The position numbers and the translations under genes are program-made. A model generated the notes under the pieces. It did not search any database and was not told where the DNA came from. It worked only from the letters and a program-made list of their open reading frames with translations. This document shows, piece by piece, positions 50,641 to 63,284 of a stretch of DNA of 64,000 nucleotides; the first letter of the stretch is position 1, and each line of letters starts with the position of its first letter. Source of the stretch: Epiperipatus broadwayi (lineage: Eukaryota > Onychophora > Udeonychophora > Euonychophora > Peripatidae); NCBI GenBank assembly GCA_028023455.1, contig JAQFVV010012423.1, positions 7,854,269 to 7,918,268 of the forward strand, in the 5' to 3' direction.

Positions 50641-53329
50641 TTCTCCATCTATCTCAATCCAGCAGCATTTTCATTTTTAAGATTCAAACAGCTAATTTTA
50701 ACTTTCCTATGCTAAATATCTTTCTCCAAATCTAAATGATTATGTAGGATAGATATATCATTAAAAGCTATCATCTGAATTTTTATGTTATTATCAACAA
50801 CAATTAACATACTCTTCTTGTTAAAATATCCTTATGTAATACAGTACCAGTTCTATATGTAAAAATAAAAAGATAAGAAAATTTTGGATATAGTGAGTTA
50901 CCACTTTTTTTTCAATTTGTCATACGATTAATTGCTCAAAAGTAGGGACTTCAAGTTTATCAATTTTTCTTCCCAAGTTATTGTGGAATTTACATAGCCC
51001 TATTTTCCATTAATCATAGTATTAACAAACATATTCTTAGTTTGCAGGAGTTAACTATAGAAACTATCATAATGAAAAATTAATAAAAGAAACACGGTCT
51101 TATATCACATCAGCCATGATCTAGAGATTAAGCAAAACAAAACATTTCTTGGATGACAGTTTTAGGCAACTGAAGTTCATTAACAAGCGTAGTGAGTGAA
51201 ATATGTTCTTTAAGCTTAAAAATTTTAAAAAATACAGCCATTAATAATTCCTGATTCAAGTGTAAGTTTTTGCCATTCAGTTCATTGTTATATAAAAAAA
51301 TACTTTTATAAACAGTGCCCAACCAATGTATCATCTGCTTTCACAGAGATTAAATACATTGCTTCATTAGACTAGACATTGTTTTTGACTCAAACAATTT
51401 TTTTTTTTATTCTTATTTTTTTTCTATCATTCTCTGTTTTCACCTCCCTCTTACTTTACTATTTTCAATAATTTATGTTGGTATGTGCTCAGATCATTCA
51501 TCTTATTTTTTTTTGCATTAACTGTGACAATGGAATACATATTTGTAGACTACATTTTCATCTGTTGATTACATGCATATAAATTCTGATTCTATTGTAT
51601 TGTATTTCCTGTGTGCAAATATATTTGAGAATATAAGTATAGCTTGTTTTTATGTTTTTGTGTGTGTGAAATTGGAATTGTTGTACTTTTTAACAAGTGC
51701 CTGCTAATGATGATGGTAATGTTAATGATGGTAATTATGTTATTTTCAATGCATTTTAAAAAGTATTCATGATCAATAACTTATTATATTTTCGCAATTA
51801 TTGAATTTCTGTCTTTCAATCTTTATATTATTTATGAAAAATCCACATTCAATTTATTTTCTGTCAGATGTAGAATGGCATGTTCTTCCTTTTCATTATG
51901 TTTGTAATGAAATTTTGTTAGAGAAGTTGATGAGAATTCTTCTTTTAATAAACCTGAGAATAAACTTATTCAAATCCAAAACACCTATCTTGAAATAATT
52001 TCATACTTCAGTCACATGACAAACTTGAAAAATCTAAATTGAAACTAGTGTTTAATAACTGAAATTTAACATAAGTAATTGTTTCTAAAAAGTCAATATC
52101 AATTTTTTTTTAGTGATGTTTGGAATAGAATCTGTGTTGTTGTTGTTTTTTTTTAATGCAACTATTATTTTAATCTTGGATTGTACTTGTCTATAATCTG
52201 CCCAGAAATCTGTGCCTATTAATGTTCATATAAAAATATTTTTTTTAATATTTTGATTTCTAACTAGAGCATATTCCATAACATGTTATTGTTTTAGTAT
52301 AAATGCATACAAAATTCTTTCTAGCAAAATTTTATCTTAACAAAGTATTTGTGGTACTCAGTCATGTATTGCATAAAAATTTAACAATTGCAGATCATTT
52401 GAATCAACAAAATCAATCCCATAATTTCTAATAATTTTGATCAAAGTTTACTTCTTTTTACACACAAATATTAATGATTGGAAGAAGAAAAAAAAAAAGA
52501 TCTGTTAATGATATTGATATAATAACAATATTCTACAATAAATAAAGGCTTTTTTTTCCACAACTTTTTCTGGATTTAATATCAGAACACGGGTACTAAT
52601 AAAATAGATGCTGATACAATTATACCGACTGATCATTAGCATTTATTGATACATCAAATTTTAAGAGTAGACGATAACTCAGAAATCAAATTTAGTGAAC
52701 TCTTCTTTTATTTAATGATCTACATTTCCAAAATAATTTATAGCCAATTATTTTGTCGATTAAATTTTTTTCATGTAGAAGATGATTTTAATTAAGATCA
52801 GCTGTGTCAGTTTTAAATCTTCATAGCTTCTTAGCTATATATATATGTTACGCTCCAAGCAATGTTTACATCTTTCATGTATTTATATTTAAAAAAAAAA
52901 AATTGTCATTGTCTCTCTCTCTCTCTCTCCTGCTTTTTCTGTTATTATTATTGATTTTTACAAATTATTTCTTCCATATTAAATGAGCAACTTTTAAAAT
53001 TCTTTCACATTTATGCTATGCAAAGAGGACTTCTAAACAAGATTGCCTAGCATATAATTAACCTTTTCATTTACATTTCTGTTTTAAATCCAGATTAAAT
53101 CTTAGTTATTCAATCCCCAATGACCCTTTTGAAAAATCACAAGTAAGAATTCCTGCTCTACTAATCCTGTCTTCATTGTTGCATTCTCAAAAATGGGGAG
53201 ATCACTATCTGGTTTTTTTTTAACATTATTTATTAAAATAATTTTTTTATAGGTTGTTTTCATTAATATTAAGAATATTCTATACATCATCTTTTGAATT
53301 AACAAGAGTAATATAATCAGAAAATTAAA
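50641..53329. other. AT-rich stretch, no recognised gene
   Basis: It may include decayed LINE sequence upstream of the fragment at 50227. A 68-codon minus frame at 51128-51334 (LNGKNLHLNQELLMAVFFKI) does not match a family I recognise. A CT dinucleotide microsatellite lies at 52911-52929. No RBM28 tail exons were found here. Confidence 0.45.
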
Positions 53330-53730
53330 TCTTCCACCACACTGTCATAAACATAAAAAACAAAATTGAAGTTTGAGAAATTCAACATGTTATACTTTTT
53401 ATCTTACTGTTATGTAGGAGTGAATTAACTTCTGTGAATGATCTACTACTTTTAAACAGTGCCTCAAACCTTTGTTATTAATTGAATTCATTACTTTAAC
53501 CAACTCAATAAAAGCAATGTACAAATTGCTTGTGATACTTTTCTTGCATTATTTGTTAACAAAAACCATGTCTGTAGTGCTTTTTAATTCTCAAAAATCA
53601 CATATTTTTGTTGTAATGAATAACATTAATATTCTGTGATAATTTTTACTATCTTTCTTATCCTCTTTATTTTTATGAATTGGAACCACAGAAACTTTTT
53701 AAAGGTCAAGTGCACTATTCCATAGTTCCA
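53330..53730 (-). pseudogene. LINE reverse transcriptase fragment, copy 2
   Basis: Nucleotide resemblance to the 50.2-kb fragment, same orientation: actcaataaaagcaatgtac versus gtcaataaaatcaatttac, aaaaccatgtctgtagtgct versus aaaacaatgtctctagtact, and cataaaaaacaaaattgaag versus atagaaaacaaaattggagc. It reads as the same RT segment on the minus strand with more stops. This is a second, older copy of one LINE family. Confidence 0.7.
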
Positions 53731-54779
53731 TATGTTTTTTTTTTTAAAAAAAATTGTAATAGTTTTTATGCTGATATGCCACCACAGTATTTTAAAATTT
53801 CATCAAGTTTGCCAACAGACCTCACATTTTTTGTTTTTCAATATTATAGTAATTTATAGTACTATTTTATATTCATCCAGTTGGATTTTTCTGTCTAATT
53901 CTAAATGGATTACTAATAGGATAGATTTTTGAATGACATATTATCATTGTAAATTAGTGCAATCCACTGATTGAATAGGACTGTGAGTTTGTTTTTTAGT
54001 CTATGGGTTATTTTTATGTATTAAAAAAAAACGGCAATGTGTCCTACTAAGAAAATGTGGCAACTTTTTTTTTTTACAAATTTAATTAATCCATTATTTA
54101 TTACTTGATCTTATTACTCATTCAATTTCTGCTTTTAAATCTATATTGTTTATGAAGTTCCAAATGCGATTTATTATGCAGTCAATTGGAAAATGTCATA
54201 GTTCATTAATCAGGCCACTAATAATATAGTCATTGTTAATATAATTAATGGAGTAAAAACAATCAGAATTTTTCTTTTTAGTGATATAAACATTACAAGC
54301 ATATGTAGAAACAGGTTTATTTATATCGCAACACAGTTTTTAAGAGAATTTCATGCCTGAGTAACTTATCCAGTTACAAAACTGGAATTGACTGTTTTAC
54401 TATTTAAATATTTAAGTTGTTAAAACTGTTGAAACTTAGTAAATATAACTGTTACTTCTAAAGAACCAACATCATTTTTCTTAATATATTTGGAATACGA
54501 TCTATTTTTTTAATTCCACTTAACTTTGGAGCAAAGTAATCTATTTATAATGTCATGGGATAAATTTTGAATGTGTGCATGTTTATATATGTCTAACAAT
54601 TTATGATATAAATGTATGCAATTAAGGACTCATAAATATTATCATTATATATATTTTTTTCCTTTGTTAATTTTTTATTATTCGCTTACAATAGAAACTA
54701 TTATAAATAATTTTAATTTAACATATGTAATGCATTATTAATTTTATCCGTCTTTTTAAATACTACCTATATAGTTTTT

Positions 54780-55480
54780 TTTTTTAAAAAAAAACCGCTC
54801 TTCCCTCCTGCTATTTTTTCACTTTTGTTAACAATGGCGACAACAAAGGTAAACTATCTGTGATTATGTGAAGTATCGCTTTTTTTTTTGTTTGATCTTA
54901 AAAACCCATTGCCAAGAGATTTTCTGGGGGCAATAAATCTGATTTCTACTTGATTATTAATTAAGTGTAAAAAATATCTCTTTCGTTCGTATGCGCTTAA
55001 ATGTACATCCATTACGTGTAGATAAAAAATAAATAGAAGAAAGATTATATTGTAGACAGCTAAACTTCTTATTGATCATTTAAATTATTACTCACTGTTG
55101 CAATAATGTAAACGTTCTATTTGAGAAATGTCCCTCCCCCCCCCCCCATGTCTGTGCGCTTATAGTTTGAAAACCAACTCATCATCAACAATCTGTCACC
55201 ATAAAGACATTTCAGCAGATTTATTTGCTGCCCTTTCCCAAAGTATCCCGGCTGCCCTCATCCACGTGTGAGGTGCTAAAGGATTAAATTTAGATCTCGC
55301 TGTTAGAAATGATTGTATCTTGTAAGATACCGCCAACTGTAAAATTATACAAACTCAGAGATCGGAGAGCTTGTCATGATGACTTGGGAGTTTGCTTAGA
55401 TCATTTCTTTCGTGGCTGTCTTTGTGACTCTGAATCATTTTCCTCTAAAAATAGAGTAAAACAGACATATGATGTTGCGA
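54780..55480 (+). promoter_or_regulatory. CpG-richer stretch, possible promoter
   Basis: By eye, CG dinucleotides are much denser here than in the flanking introns: ccgctc, atggcgac, tatcgc, ttcgttcgtatgcgc, ttacgtg, gtgcgc, cccggctgcc, cacgtg, ctcgctg, accgcc and atcggag. A pyrimidine-rich ctcttccctcctgc precedes the ATG at 54834. In a CpG-depleted genome this pattern often marks an active promoter. No TATA box can be singled out in such AT-rich sequence. I did not count exactly; an observed/expected CpG plot would settle it. Confidence 0.4.
54834..54848 (+). CDS. Candidate first coding exon (five codons)
   Basis: ATGGCGACAACAAAG is followed directly by the donor gtaaac, giving MATTK in phase 0. 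The start context is acaATGG, favourable for initiation. It sits at the head of the CpG-richer stretch, where a transcription start would fit. The exon is too short to identify by homology. It could join in phase to 63824, but no intermediate exon was identified. Chance occurrence remains possible. Confidence 0.3.
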
Positions 55481-55503
55481 TATTTAAAAATCTTGCATCA
55501 TAA
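55309..55503 (+). other. Open frame in CpG-richer stretch, unrecognised
   Basis: A 64-codon frame (MIVSCKIPPTVKLYKLRDRR, then ACHDDLGVCLDHFF) with less AT-biased composition than other chance frames in the window. I do not recognise it. It has six cysteines but no signal peptide or named motif. It could be a small gene, part of a 5' region or chance. Confidence is low. Confidence 0.2.
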
Positions 55504-57138
55504 ATTAAAAGTTTAAATATTTCTTTTATTAATTCTGTTATTTAAAATATTGTTTAAAAATAAATTATATAAATATATGAGTACTGTGTGTATATATACA
55601 ACAATAAATTGGCCTTTCATTAATATAAGTATATATAAACAAGCACACATTTATGTTACTACTATATTTGCCGAAAGCAGAGTTAATAAAATAGGAATTC
55701 TCAATTTGCACTCGTTTCTGTTTACATATCTAATTAAATCTGTATTTTCTAGCAATATTACTTTTAAAAATATATACTATATTAGTGGTTATATCAAGTT
55801 ATTTTATAGCTACAGTATAACCAAGATAAGTGATCTCAAAAGGATATGTCCTCCTAATAAAAATGAAGTACTGTAATTGATTTAAGATTCCGAATTATTT
55901 GAACTAAATGTGAGAAAGTACTAGTGTTACAGCATAATATTTTTAAATATTTGAAACTGGTGGCTAAAGGAAAATGATGAAACTGAAATTAAAAAATGAA
56001 ATTGGAATTTGATGTCAATAAGAAAAAAATAGGAGTGGCGAGAGAACTTTTTAGGAATATAGATTTATTAATTTAAAAAGATGGTAATAAGCTTGATGTA
56101 ATAACTTGTATAGTAATGATATGGACTACTACTAACAGAAAAGAACAGCTTTTGAGATATTGTCTAAAAAATATTTTCAAAAAAAATTAATGAGAAAAGA
56201 TCTATTCAAGCACAAGATCAAGACTATTTTACCTACACAAAACAAGGATTAAGATTTTAACTTATTCACTACTCAGCAGAAGATCAGAACCACTAGTAAG
56301 ATATGTAAATTATCAGGACTAGTACCCAATTGCAAGTGAACTATAAAAAGTATAAGAGAAAGAATATATCACATTTCACTAATTCATTGTTGTCTCAAAT
56401 ATATTCAAAATTTGATGATATCTGGGAAATTTCATTGCCTCAGTTTATCAGCTATTGATTAAGTTTTAGTGTGAATGTATATCCATATGCGGCTATTCAT
56501 AAGCTTGTTTGCATCAGAGTATATGAATATGTGGACATATTTAGTAACAGTGTTACTGGAAGATATTAGATAATCATCCTAGAGACACTGATATAGTCAG
56601 AAAATATCACTTCATTTATATAGCTCATCACATTTATCACTAGATAATGATAAAGCCATAAATTATTGCTAACAGCCTTCAGCTGATAATAGCAGAGCCT
56701 GTGAATATTCTATTGTAACTTTGATGGTGAAACAGAGATTGGAAGAGTAAGTCTGACTGCCTTTGCAATGACTATAAGGTGATATTAAAGCTGTATTGTT
56801 ATAAGAATGGCATTGTATGTTTGGCAAATAATCATGATTTTATCAAGGTTCTGTAGACCATTATAATTCATGCATAATGATTCCAAAGATAAAAGACTTG
56901 ATCATACATCAAAATCTTCTAGCACTTTTATCAGAATACAGAAATTTTAAAAGAGATAGTTATAATCAGATAAATCTTGATTGTCTTTAGAGCATGTCTT
57001 ATTGTCAAATACTTAACTCCTTTGCATATCATGGTGGTCATCTTCTTAGCCAGTTTTTATATTAAATAGCTTAATTATAAATTATTTCCTTCTTTTCTGA
57101 GCTAATGTAATAAATGACTGTTAATGAACACGTACTCA
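55504..57138. other. AT-rich stretch, no recognised gene
   Basis: A 108-codon + frame at 55550-55876 is made of Y, I, N, K and F codons, as expected by chance at this base composition. Nothing else was identified. Confidence 0.5.
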
Positions 57139-57299
57139 GAAAAGGTAGATTTTTTTAAATGTTCAGCGTTATTTTTGCCTAGTATGCTTTTTATATATTG
57201 TATATCTTTACTATAAACTACGAATATGATAAACATGATATATTGAAAGCATGCTAGGTAGTAATGAAGCTGAATATTTTTAAAAAATCTACCTTTTCT
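57139..57299. repeat. Hairpin MITE-like inverted repeat
   Basis: The arms of about 60 bp run inward from agaaaaggtagattttttt (57139) and end at aaaaaatctaccttttct (57299). Inner blocks cctagtatgct and agcatgctagg pair as well. The central loop is about 40 bp. The 110-codon minus frame that spans it is fortuitous. Confidence 0.75.
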
Positions 57300-60200
57300 A
57301 TATAATTTGTTTATTAACAGTTTTTTGTTACATGCTGTTATACAGAGCAAAACATTCTTATTGTATTTAGATATATAAGAATTGAGACCATTTCTTACAC
57401 ATATTATCAGCAACTTATTTATTTTAGTTATCATTTAGTACACCTAGTGTCCATGTCATTTTTATTTAAGTCTTGCCCCATTTCCATTACGCATTACTTA
57501 AATTATAGCTTGTTTATATTCCTGAGTGTGCTTATACTTTCGATTGGAGAATATGCTGGTTCATTAACAGGGAAAGAATTAAGAAGTTATGATATGAGAG
57601 TAGTACATCATATATAGTCTTCTACAAAGGGAAGAGCCAGGAATCCATTTGATATATATATATTGATTATAAACAAAGTTATTAGATAATATGATATTTA
57701 GTCTGACCCTCATATTAATAATTGTAATGATGTTCAGGAGATATAACCCATGTTGTTGTTTTTTATTTATCTTCGATATGATCTTTACAAAATGGGAATA
57801 TATTGTTTGATCATCATTATTACCATTTTAATTATTCAGTGAAAACCAAGTTCAGGATCTTTTCTATGTTTAATAAAATATTTAATAACTTTAAATATTT
57901 AATAACTTTTTGTACCAGTACGTAAATGATGATTCAAAGTGACATATATACATATTGTAACGGAATAAATATTGATGATAAATTATACATATACTACCAC
58001 CTCAAGCGAGATGGATGTCAGTTGACATATATAAGATTGGGTTCAAAATCATAATAGTGCTACTAACATTAGTACTAGGTGAAGTGTAAATAGATGAGAT
58101 GATATTTACAGCTTCAGTATTCCTCATATTTTATTCAATTCCACAAAATATAAATCGTGTGACAATTAGAATTGAAATAGATATATCCACACAACCATAT
58201 ATCTGTACTTTATACTCCCCCCCCCCCCAATTACTATTTATATATATATATATATTGAAAGCTAATATTTTTCTTTGAAGTCGAATGTGGCTAGTTTTTT
58301 ATTGTCTTAATTAGTACTGGGAGAAGGATTACTTTAATATACTTGTAAATAATTAGATTGAACCATTCATAGTAGGATTAACTTTTTAATAAGTTTCTAC
58401 TAATTAGCTTTTGCTAAATAGCTTTCCTATAATATATATCAATACTGTATAACTTACTTATAATAAATGCATATATATATGTATAGTAAAATATATATAT
58501 ATGTGTCTACAAAGCTACAACGCACATACAAGACTTTAATATTGTAAGATAATCACGAACAATCAATTCTTAATAGAAATACTTATTTACCTATACGTTA
58601 CATTTATTACCACACGCAGAGAAGTTTATTAACTCAAAAAGTCTTCTAATAATTTGTCATGTAAAGTTTATAGTTCACGTTATAATAAAAGTTTAATGTC
58701 TTTGTGCTGAGCATATGGATTTCATTTCTGCAGAGAGCCGTAAATGTTCGTGATTCATTTTCTGACTAAGAGAAGCTTTAAAAAAGAAGAGAATACATGC
58801 AATAAATATTTATAAATATATGCGATAAATAATTCATTACAAACTTGTAAACATTATAATATAACAAAATATTATTTATTACTCTTAATACTTTATTAAG
58901 ATGCCAAGATAAATTTGAATAATTAGATCTTTAAGAGAATGGTAAGTTGTTTGGAATTTAAAGTGTTAGAATTTAAAAATTATTTATCAGACTGTCAGAT
59001 TAGTTCGCTTTATTTCTGTGAACTTGGAGATATATTTATAATTGCTTTAACTATTAATATTATCTGCGTCTAAATTTATACTTCTGCGTCAATAATCTCT
59101 TATTAATAATAAATTGTTTAACAAGAACGTATTACATTTTTGAACAACTTTAAAATGTAAAGCAGCCACTTTATAAGTTTTTCAGTTGGCCTTACCTTTT
59201 TTTATTTTTGAAGAGTCGTGTCATTTTTTAAAAACCCATTTTACTATTTACTAACAATAACGAATAATTTGTATAGTATATTATTTTTCAGCCTTGAAAT
59301 TGAATGTTGTGTGTGTGCAATGTGAACTTTAAAAATAATTTTTATTATAAAAAACAAAACAAACAATAAATACAACGATTTTTACTGTTAATTTTAGTAA
59401 ATGGGGAATGGGGTGGAGTAGTTGGCCACAAGTCAAGATCTGAAAAAGTAAAGAAAGTGTGCATGATTTATCCACAATTATAATATGCATAGAATTTTTG
59501 AGTCGTAATATCGTATGGCCTAAAATGTAATTAAATCTGAGCTGCAGAGTTATATGTTCAGGTCATGCCGCTTTTGTTTAATTTTCATAAATATTTTATT
59601 AATAAAGAACAACTCTCTCTACTATAAATATTTTGGCACCTGTCTGGGAAATTAATGCTATTAATTTCTTTCTGTTTGAAGTAATAAAAGCTTTTTGCGA
59701 TTTATTTTTATTTTAAAAAAATGAATAAGTTGGAAAGTAATTTATACATTATAGTTGATTCGTTTTATTATTATTGCATGATGAGCATAATGGGGTATGT
59801 TTGGGAAAATAATTATCTTGAGAAATGTAGATGTGTTAAGAATACTGTATATACATATATGATTAACTATCTAATGTTACTTGAAATTAATATTTGAGGA
59901 TGGTTTTGTCACAACTTGACCCAGAAATCCTTGTATAATATACACTTTTATTTAACTTTACGGTTTAGTCATTCAATTATTGGTTATTATCTAGCTGTTT
60001 TTTGCTAAAGGATAAATTAAAGATCAAATCCTCATTTCCAAGTATTTGCAAGCAAGCTTTGTGATTAATGCTTTTTTTTCTTCACCGTTTTCCTATGATG
60101 ACTGTTGGAATGGGTTTTATTCTGAAGTGAACTTTTTAAAAACTGTTTTATTTATATATTTTTTAAACATACAATGTATAAAGCCAAATGTCATTTAGAA

Positions 60201-60528
60201 TACAATAGATTTTGATTATTTGTCAGAAGCACTATTACTGAATTTAGAAAACATTTTCTATCTTTAAGACGGAAAAACTATTTAAAAACAAATTTAGATA
60301 TTTTTATTTAGGTAAGTTCATTCCTCAATCATATTAATTAAATGAAACAATTTTTTTTTTACATTTTAATTTGTTGATCATTTATTCTCACATTTCATTC
60401 TAAATATTATTTGTATCCCTTTTCTAATAAAAGAAATTAATAGTTTTTTATTATTTTTCACAGTGTCTCATCTGTTTATAAACACTTTTTACAATTATCT
60501 TTTTTATTACTTAATCACTTCTTTTTTT
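57300..60528. other. AT-rich stretch, no recognised gene
   Basis: Contains a C9-10 tract with AT repeats near 58217-58255 and AT microsatellites near 58490. No exon, RNA gene or transposon was recognised. Confidence 0.5.
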
Positions 60529-60582
60529 TCCCATGTGTCAAAGCATCGGCCGAGAAGCGAACCAGGGACTACTGCTTGTAAA
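60529..60582 (-). mobile_element. tRNA-derived SINE fragment, copy 3
   Basis: The reverse complement gives acaagcagtagtccctggtt, cgcttctcggccgatgct and ttgacacatggg. These match the anticodon arm, B-box arm, 3' stem and tail of the 97-bp SINE. The 5' half with the A box is absent. It is more diverged than the two full copies. Confidence 0.75.
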
Positions 60583-60987
60583 TGAATATGTAAAATTGTT
60601 CGTAATTATTATGATGGCATAACTATATAAAGCAAAATAACCTTATTACGTTTACGTGATGTTATGAATAAACCAAAGAGTATCCTTATTGATTGATTTA
60701 ATTTTTATCATTCTGATGGTTTAGCCTCACCCCTCCCCCCAGTAATAGAATAGTAATTTCAGGATGTAACAGTTTCTGAATAAAATTCTTGTTTAGTAAT
60801 GTAAAGAAAATAAAAGCTTGGTTTGTTCATTTGACTCAACTTGCACTTGAAGGGTCAAATATCACAAGACTTTCCAAACAATGGACTTCACAATTATTTT
60901 AGCAATTTTAGAAAATAATGATTTTATTACTTTCAATAATGTCACCAAAATCACACTTTTCTTTATTTTGCCGTAATATCCTATAAA

Positions 60988-61168
60988 TACAATTTATCCA
61001 AACCACTTCAAACACTTTTTAGCAAAACTCTTTATTTACATATACATTAAATAATATAGATTAAAATGAACTGGCTCTGATGAAGACTGCAGGTGAAACA
61101 TAGGTATATGTATACTACAAATAAAGAGTTTTGCTAAAAAGTGTTTGAAGTGGTTTGAATAAATTGTA
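60988..61168. repeat. Long hairpin with Penelope-type terminal motif
   Basis: The arms at 60988-61046 and 61108-61168 are near-perfect complements: acttcaaacactttttagca faces tgctaaaaagtgtttgaagt. The loop holds ggctctgatgaagactgcag and then gtgaaaca, which resembles the hammerhead-type CUGAUGA...GAAAC core found in Penelope-like element termini. Stem II would be only three weak pairs. There is no coding sequence next to it. Confidence 0.6.
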
Positions 61169-62162
61169 ATTTTAATGTCATTATTCTTGGATATATTTTA
61201 ATTTCTCTCTTAAAATACAATTTTTGTTTAACTATTTTCTTTTTAAGTTTTGTATTTTTAAGAATGTTCTAATTGTTAAACATTGTGATCATCAAAATAT
61301 ATCAGGGAATTTTATTAGATAAGCAAATATTCAATTTTTTATACCAGAAATATGCATGATTTATATGCAATTGATTGGTTTAAGTAGCTCACAGTAAAAA
61401 AAAAAAAAAAAGTGTATTTTGCCTATTTATTTTTCAATTTGCATATATCTGATATTATGTGTAGCATAAAATAGTAAAAACATTTTAGCTCAAATTTTAT
61501 TAGAATAATTTGTTTGCTATTTTATATACACTCGTTGCTTATCTTATTTAAATTTAAGATTTTTAAGTAAATGTTACTCTTAAAAATTTTCCAAATAAAA
61601 TTATACAAAGACCTTTAATGCCATAGAAATACCGGTAATATATATATGTGTGTATATGTATACACTTAAAAAAAGGCAAGATCTTATAAGAATGATGTGC
61701 AGTTTAAATTATCAAACTTTTAGATCAAAATTATTTTTAAAACCTATAATTTACTATTACTTAGCAATCTAGAATTAGTAATTAAATAATAGATTCAAAT
61801 TATGATTATGAGTCATTCTAAAGTCTACATTAAAAATTCTGATTAGTATAAATTATTTAAGTTTTTTTTTCTGTCGAAAGACATATTCAGCAATCGTAAT
61901 AATGATATGAACTTCATATATAGCGTGACATTGCTTTTATAACCTTGTATTTACAAATATATAATATAGAGAGCTACCAATAGCTCAAACAAGCTCTTAA
62001 TTGATAAGTGCGGTAAGAGAAAATATTTAAAATCTCTATCTTCACTTTCTAAATAAGTATTCTTAATTAGTAGTAATTATTTATTATTGACTCTTGATTT
62101 ATTGCTGATTAAAATATTTTAAATGATTTTCTCTATGTATTTTTCTTGGTTTATACATGTTA
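61169..62162. other. AT-rich stretch, no recognised gene
   Basis: Poly-A at 61396 and AT runs near 61640. Nothing else seen. Confidence 0.5.
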
Positions 62163-62163
62163 G

Positions 62164-62238
62164 GAAAAAGAAGATAGTGATAATGATGACAAGCAATACC
62201 ATGTGCAGTTTGAAGCCATTAGTGGAGCGTTGACTTAG
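62164..62238 (+). CDS. Candidate acidic terminal exon
   Basis: After the acceptor-like ggtttatacatgttag an open stretch reads EKEDSDNDDKQYHVQFEAIS, then GALT and a stop. It opens in phase 0, which is compatible with the RBM28 exon ending at 48778. An AATAAA-like word (aataataaag) follows near 62327. Against it: the 3' part shares words with a tRNA-like repeat at 46.3 kb, the family's C-terminal residues are not recognisable and the implied tail is very short. It could be an exonised repeat or chance. Confidence 0.25.
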   Translation, partial: EKEDSDNDDKQYHVQFEAISGALT

Positions 62239-62589
62239 GTTTGGAGGTCTCTTGATCAATTCTGGAGCTCCTAGTTCTGGCGCTCAAACTTTTTATGAAG
62301 CCATTAGCATTTTTTTTTTTTTTTAAATAATAAAGATGAAGAGCATTGGAGTTTTTTTAAATTTAAATTATGTATATATATATTGTTTCATTAAACAATA
62401 TTCTATTTATATATGAAATAAAGACAAACTTTAAACTATTTAATATCAATATAACAGACTATTCAGAATTCTACTTTTGATACATTTATTAATAGGATTT
62501 GTTATTTAATGAAAGTATATATTTAATCTTCAATCATTTTTTTCACTTTGACAAAAACTTAGAAAAATTTCTGAAAACTAATTGCATTT

Positions 62590-62958
62590 ACTTATGTCTC
62601 TTTTTGAATGTGGATTCCATAAATTTGATCCAAATTCTAAAATAGGAAGAACCAAAGATAGAAAAAGATTTATATTTGGTGGAATATTCAAAAGCATTAC
62701 CATGTCTGTAAATAGTTCCCACTATCTTGAAGTTTTATTTATTGTTGATTTTATGTGATGATGAAAGAAACCATTACTGGAAAATATAATTCCAAGATCC
62801 CAAAGATTGTCAGCAGATTTTATTAAGATTATTGAGGAATATTTAAATCTTAGAATTTCAGATTTATCGGAATAACACAGGAGATGGAAGTATTGTAGAC
62901 AGGTTTTGAGGTCATTAATAATATATATATATATATTAAAAATACTACTGTAAGGCAT
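62590..62958 (-). pseudogene. LINE C-terminal RT fragment
   Basis: The minus-strand frame at 62722-62958 contains CYSDKSEILRFKYSS, then NLWDLGIIFSSNGFFHHHIK and STINKTSR. The family pattern is the block after the RT active site in jockey/CR1-type non-LTR elements ('K-e-l-f...vkdLGv-fs-dl-f--Hi--iv-ka'). It then continues with decayed sequence toward 62590. The YADD motif is not present in the fragment. It is different from the fragments at 50 and 53 kb in position along RT, so I cannot say whether it is the same family. Confidence 0.75.
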
Positions 62959-63160
62959 TCCAAAATAGGAATAAAATTGAAAAGATATTTGTTCATTAAA
63001 CTTAACATAAGCTGCTTTAGTTTTTATAAAAGATTCAAACCAACAAATTAGATTACACCTGGGTCTTGTTTTATGCAGATTTATTTAATGTGATTTTGAA
63101 GTTATGCATTTCATGTTTCTTCTTAATATCTTTGTATGCGGTTTTCTTTTATGCGATAAA

Positions 63161-63284
63161 AATTATTAGATCAGAAGTTGAGCTCCGATAATGCGCTATT
63201 ACTTTAAATATTATAAATTTCATGCACTCATGTCATATTTAAAGTAATAGCGCATTATTGGAGTTCGACTTCTCTCTAATAATT
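63161..63284. repeat. Hairpin MITE, ~50-bp arms
   Basis: The arms at 63161-63211 and 63235-63284 match with few differences: taatgcgctattactttaaa faces tttaaagtaatagcgcatta. The spacer is about 23 bp. It is a short, fairly young foldback element by its arm identity. Confidence 0.85.

Noticed and set aside
51128-51334. 68-codon minus frame possibly from a transposase
   Set aside because: A helix-turn-helix-like feel only; no family signature could be named.
54834-55503. One continuous gene from the ATG at 54834 through the 64-codon frame at 55309
   Set aside because: Stops intervene and no acceptor before 55309 gives a convincing junction; kept as separate low-confidence entries.
55550-55876. 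108-codon + strand ORF
   Set aside because: Its composition is dominated by AT-rich codons (Y, I, K, N, F), with no domain and no splice context; expected by chance here.
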